Shown piece after piece: positions 26,007-32,000 of a stretch of 64,000 bases of DNA (the first letter of the stretch is position 1; each line of letters opens with the position of its first letter). The position numbers and the translations under genes were made by a program. The stretch covers positions 23,723,020 to 23,787,019 of the forward strand of contig OX393567.1 in the NCBI GenBank assembly GCA_947652115.1, written 5' to 3'. Under the pieces are notes generated by a model. The model was not told the DNA's origin. It made no database searches and saw nothing but the letters and a program-made list of their open reading frames with translations. The stretch is from Blastomussa wellsi. Its lineage: Eukaryota; Cnidaria; Anthozoa; Scleractinia; Plerogyridae.

Positions 26007-29000
26007 GAAAATGTGCAAATACAATACAATTTTCTCTTCTTCTCTAAACGGCAAAACTAGCCAATAAAACGATAAAAACCTTCACTATAGCCATTGCTCA
26101 ATAAATACATATGTAAGGTATGCATCACAAAAGACATGAACTAAACTGTAAAAAGTATCATGATAATTTTTTTCATAAGTTTATTTTCAGCCTAAAATCG
26201 GCAGAAAAATAAGAATATTCAGCCTGGGCCGGAAAAACAATATTCTTATAAAAACGAAAGAGTGTAATGGCGAACCTGAGGAAAGACCCCACTGCCACTT
26301 ATATTTATATTCGACGACTTTTTTCAGGAAAGAATGGGCTTATATCATAACTTCACCCCCTACCTGACCCCCTCCCCTCCCCCTACTCCAAAAATTTTGT
26401 TTATACCGTAGCTCTATTTCGTTGGTTGAAAAATCTTGTATCGGCCCCCCTCCCCCTGTAGAAATAAGCGTTTCTCATAGGCTCTAATAAATATCGATAA
26501 CGCGGGAAGTGATGGGAAATTATTTGAAAATGTCGGTATACGTATTCAATGTTTGTACAGACGAATATACAATATGAATCTACCTGAAAGGGCATCAAAA
26601 ACTGCAACATTGTAGCCTTTGTTCTGCGGAGCATAATTCTTGTTGTTAACCCAGATAAAAGCTAAGCCATTAGGCATATTTCTGCCAGTGTCGTTTCTTG
26701 CTTCGGACCGCACCGTGACATTGAGAAGATTTATCACTCCTAGAGACAGAAAACGAAGAACAGGGAATTAGTGAAACCATAAGTACATAATTCTAGAAGT
26801 CTTCATCTAGGAATTCTTAGGTTCGGGCCCCCGCCTTATTGGCACTTAATTTAGAGGGTACTTCTATAATTTCGCGATTTTGGCGAGACAGTATTTTGCG
26901 GGGTTTTATTTTCCCGATTTCAATAGGAAAATGTAAAAAAGGCATTAAACCTCGCGATTCAAGCGTTCTCAACTTCATTTTATCTTTCAAAAGTCTGAAC
27001 TTTTTAAAATTTCGAGATAAACTGGAACAAGATTCTCTTCTCAAAGCTTTCCAAAGTTAACTTTATTTCACAACAGAAGATACAAAATGGAACTTACCTG
27101 TAAAACCAGTTAATAATTTGTGCATTTGTTGATACGACCCTGTCTATGTTGTTGATGTTAATGATTATTTTCTGTTATTTGGATTTTCTCTTGGCGCGCG
27201 TTTAAACATATCAAACTTTGCCTATTGTCTTGGTTAGGATTTTTTAAGACAATGAAGCTTTTGTTATCTGTCCCGCTTAGGGATTTTTCTGTTCGGTGAC
27301 GCGAACTTAGACTCGACTGTGAACTAGCCGTTTGTTAGTCAAATACAAATGTAACTTCCAAGTTTGATTGCGAAAGCGCCACTGCTCTTCCCAGTAGATC
27401 ACGACACCCACGGATTTTTTTTTTTTTGTAATGGTTCATGAGTGTTCGAAAAGTTTTATTGAAACTATTGTGCGTAATTTTTCGCTTGGTTACTGTCCAG
27501 ACCTCGCTCTTCTTGTCACAAACTTCCCCAACCCACCCCCTTTGGATGGGTCCAAGCTGCAACAATCGTTACAACACCCTCCCCCACAAAGGCAGTGTTT
27601 GTAACACTTATCGCTTCCGAAGATATTTGAATTTCGCGCTCGGTGAACTGGCTACGCGTCGGTGATTCCTAACCTTTGTCTTGCGAACAATAGAAACCCT
27701 TTCCTTCAAACAATAGAAAAGGCCATAAAAGGAGTGAAAGCTTAACTTATTGTTCTGCAAAATCCTAACCAAAAGTTTGATACGATTTCGCGAATATTTT
27801 TTATTCGTGGGGCTTTTATTTCGCGATTTATTTACAATCGTGAAAACGCGAAATTAAGTACCAATAAGGTCGGTATATTAGCACTTATACTATGTGTTTC
27901 GCGAGTAGGATGTTTTTAAAACAAATTCTTTCTGTGCGAGACAATGACGTCCGGCCTTGAACAAGCAATTTTCGTTTGCAAAAGATTTTTGATGTACAAG
28001 CAAATTTGCTGCTTTCTAAATTTAAACTAAATAGTCTGACCACGGCTATTACTAAATCTGCTTACATTAAATTTTGTCATGGTTAGAGACCTCTTTATTC
28101 ATAGATTGTTAGAATTGAGCGTTCTTCATGTGATATGTTATTTTCTCTTTACCTAGGAAATAGTCAAAAATTGCTACTTAATTTATTAGCAAAAAGAACG
28201 GTTTTATTAGACATTTGTTCTACCGTCTGGCAATTCCCAATCTCCTTTCGATCTCTAGAAAAGAAAAGAGCGTCATTTCAAGCTCAATTTTTCTCTTTAT
28301 ATTTAAGTTTTGAATAAGAGTTATTTTGGCGCAACTGTTCTTCAGCAGAGAGCACGTGAAACATAAAATATGAATCTTATAAAAGTCGGAAAAATCGGAT
28401 ATCGCGCGAGTTTTGAACACGCATTCAGGTGCGGGAAAAATACGGGCATTTTTCTTGCTTGCCACCCGATTATTTTCCTGTTTCACCTGCCAGTCAGTCT
28501 AACGAACGAACAATGGTCAAATTAAGCTCCTATAAATTTAAGACTGTTTAAAATTCTAGATTGCTGAAAATGAAAATGGGCAGACTCTTTATAAAATGTT
28601 ACTGGGCCTGATCTAAGGAATCGAAAAAGATAACCGAAAAGACGCTAAAATCTATTTTTGAGCATGGCTCCGTTTAAATTCAAAAATAATGAATTTCGTT
28701 GACAAGTAATAACAGCCTTATATAAGGGTGAAATCCAATACAAATTGATTGATTATTTAATGTCATGCAGTCTCAAGTCTTGACAACAAGTTCCTGTTTA
28801 ATTACGACTGAACATGACAAACTCCATGCGTCAGATGTAAAAGCTGTGCAAATTGGAAATAGAACAACTTAAGCGATGCCAACACAGGAGTTTCCAAGCG
28901 CCAAATAGCCTCTAGGCCCTCAGAATACGAGAAAATCCGAAAACGTGAGCGAGGGAAGGTGGGGAGTAAGATCGATGGGACAAACAGTGCGTTCCGCCTC

Positions 29001-32000
29001 CGTTATTAAACTTCAGTAGTTGGATTTTTCCTTCATGATCTGAAGTCTAGAACAGGGTAACCCCTAAAAGGTTTCACGAGTACCCAGGTTGATGCCCGCA
29101 AAGTCTACCCGAGGGAGGATGCCGGAATCCGGCGCCGGAATGTACCAGATTACCATTCACAATGATTTCCCGAAAGTTGCGTTTAATATCACTGTTGTTA
29201 ACAAACCATAAAGTAGCGAGCTCAAGTTTCCAACCGACCACAAACGCCATGTTACCTGATTGTTTTAAACTTAGGTTATTTCAAAGGGCTAAAATTACGC
29301 TAAGATTTGAGTATGAGTATGAGAGTATGTAATAAAAGGGTTTTTTCTCAATGTGTAACCTTGTATAACGGTACAAAAGCTTCTTCATTCAAGAGCAAAG
29401 CATTTTTAAAAAACATTTAGTTTTGTTTCATTAAGGTGGGTCAGCCAGTATATGATGTACCAAGGAAAAAGACTGCTGAATCGGAATTAAAAGAAAGAAT
29501 GGCCGTTATTTCGGAACTCTAAAGCAGCATGGAATCGTTTTCTTTCTGGCACCGCGCACAAGAAGCGCATCGTTTGGCGCGAGGAGGAACCCGATATTTA
29601 GAAGCAATATTAAAATGAATATAATCTGTCTGTGCACAAGTAAAATTCTTAGAAACAAGCCGCAAATCCCATGTGAGGCCTTAGATGCGAGTAAATTCAC
29701 GCGACTGTTTTCGAAACGTGATGTACAGCCTTATATGCATGCTTTCGCAATCGAACACACCCATTCATGAAACCGAGGGCATAGTGTGTGCAATTTTAAT
29801 TTGAGTTAATTTGAAGTTCATCGCTTCGTTTTCTCACTGTGAAACGATTAAAAACAATACGTTCTGTATTTTGCGAGTGATTTTTACTGAGATTGTTCCG
29901 AATTCGCAGCTCTAGATTCGGAAAAGAGATCGCCTGTATTAATTCCAGCTATTCCGATGCGTCAAGCTTTTTTAAAAAATCCTCTTCGCGCAAGCCGAAA
30001 ACGTCACCTAAGTTTTTCAAGTGTGTCAATTACAATTCTCAATCTTTCTTAATTATTCGAAGCCATCTTTGTTTCAACTCTCTGGTGCCTTTCTACTTTG
30101 GTAAATTGCTATTTCAAGGTTTCCTTTGATTTGAAGACAATTTTCATTACCATAGATGGCTTTTAAACTGCTTTTAAGCAGGTTATTCTAATTCTGGCAT
30201 TGGAAAACAATAGAAACTTGAAACGGTTGACGTATACCATTAGCAAAGTCACTCGAACGGTGTCAGTTGCACGTAGCCGTGTTAATTGTTAAGTTTTGCA
30301 AATCTACTCCAAGAGTCATTAAATTGTCGCTTTCTTTCTTTTATCATTTCGACGAATTGTTCTAGCTGCGTTGTGTTCTTGTTAACAAAAACAATTTTTT
30401 GTTTAATTTCCACCAAATATATAAAGTTGATGTTGATTTGCATATATATTTAATGCAGAAAGCAAGATAACTTTGCATACATTCGGGCCGCGCTAAAGGC
30501 CTTGTTATGCCAAATTCAAAGAGAAACCGAAAGCGAGTTTAAAAAATACCTATTAAAGTTAAAATTCGCTTTAACTATTAGATATTTCTACTTTCTAAGT
30601 CCAAGAAAAAGGCCTTAGCCTGGAGAAAAGGTTTCTAGGTCGAAAGATTGCTTTAACTTAAGAAGGATAGCATATTAGTTCATTTGTGCGTAGTGATCGA
30701 TCGTTAGTGCTAGCTCTCAAAAAATCATGTGTGCAAAGTTCCACATCATCGCACACCTAAGAAAAGTAAGATCTCACTGAAACTGAGGTTCTAATAAAAA
30801 TGTTTAAGGTTTAAGAAGAAAGAAAGTAATTAAATAAAATGAGTTGCATTCGAATTTTCCTTGAGGGGAAATTCGCTGCAGATGTCTCGGGTTAGTTATC
30901 ATTTTTTTTTTTCGCTTTTCCTGAAATCCACATCTTAATACAATAGGTGATGCTAGAGTTACACGACAAAAATGCCCCCTTGGTTTCAACAAATGAGAGA
31001 TCGCAGTTATGTACTCAACAGTTGAAAAAAGAACAAAGTTGAGGAAAGAAAGTCTGAAAGCAGCCAGACTTGAACGAGTCGGGATTGTATGAAATCCATC
31101 ATATTCCTGACTTTCACATAATGCTGATTACCCACTGGTAAAACTGAAGATAATTAACCACTCTTAATTTTAAAACACATCATTTTATTGTACAACAATA
31201 CAAAATTTAGTTTGAAGGCTTCCGAATTCCCTGTGATCACAAATATAATTGAGTTTGATGACCAGTGTATCGCGCGAGGTTAACTACTTTATGTCCAATT
31301 CGAGTGTTGGTGCCGAAAGTTCAGCAGACTCTATCAACACTTTGCGGGTCACTTTGAAGTCTTGGTTAATTCAATGACTGTAGAAATGACTGTAGGCAGC
31401 ATTTGGAAGCGTACTTGGTTATTTTCCAAGCATTGTTACAACAGACTACCGAAGTCGTCGATCTTCGATGTTATGTGAATATAGCCACATGTCAAGCCGT
31501 ACCACGTTACCTGCGTTTCGTGTCTGGATCTTTGTTTTACCGTAGGGAATTTTAGCGAACGAAAATATAACCATTAGAACTCACTTTATTCATCGGAAAA
31601 TTTAAATACTTTACTCATTTCTTAACTCTCCTCCAGGAGAATAAAGCAATAACATTAGTGGGAAAATTCAAACGGTTGAGCGATTCAACACGGAACTCAA
31701 GCAAACGCCATTATGCTGACAATACCTTTTGGACTATCTCCGTAAACTAACTGCTTAGTGCTTGTTGGTATTAAACAGAGTATTTCAATACGCTAAGGCT
31801 AAAGACGCGAAGGCCCACTTTAGCAAATTTTGACTTGAACTAATCGGTAATTTTGAGCTAAATCTTGAATATATAAAAACAAACTTACAACGACACGAAA
31901 ACCACCCCATGCATTGACAGGACTGGACTGAACCCACGCAATTTCTTTTTTGTCAGGACACTATTTTGTAAATTTAGATAACAAATAGAAAGTCGATTAC

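Noticed and set aside
27098..27125. Alternative first receptor exon starting MHKLLTGFT with a perfect CAG|GTAAGT donor, phase compatible with exon 3.
   Set aside because: It lies within an inverted-repeat element and gives a poor signal peptide; exons at 33053-33100 and 32876-32924 give a clear signal peptide and the CGGPP segment. It could still be an alternative start.
29506..29700. Minus-strand frame with a hydrophobic stretch, possible signal-peptide exon.
   Set aside because: No good donor after the hydrophobic part and incompatible with the better supported exons 1 and 2.
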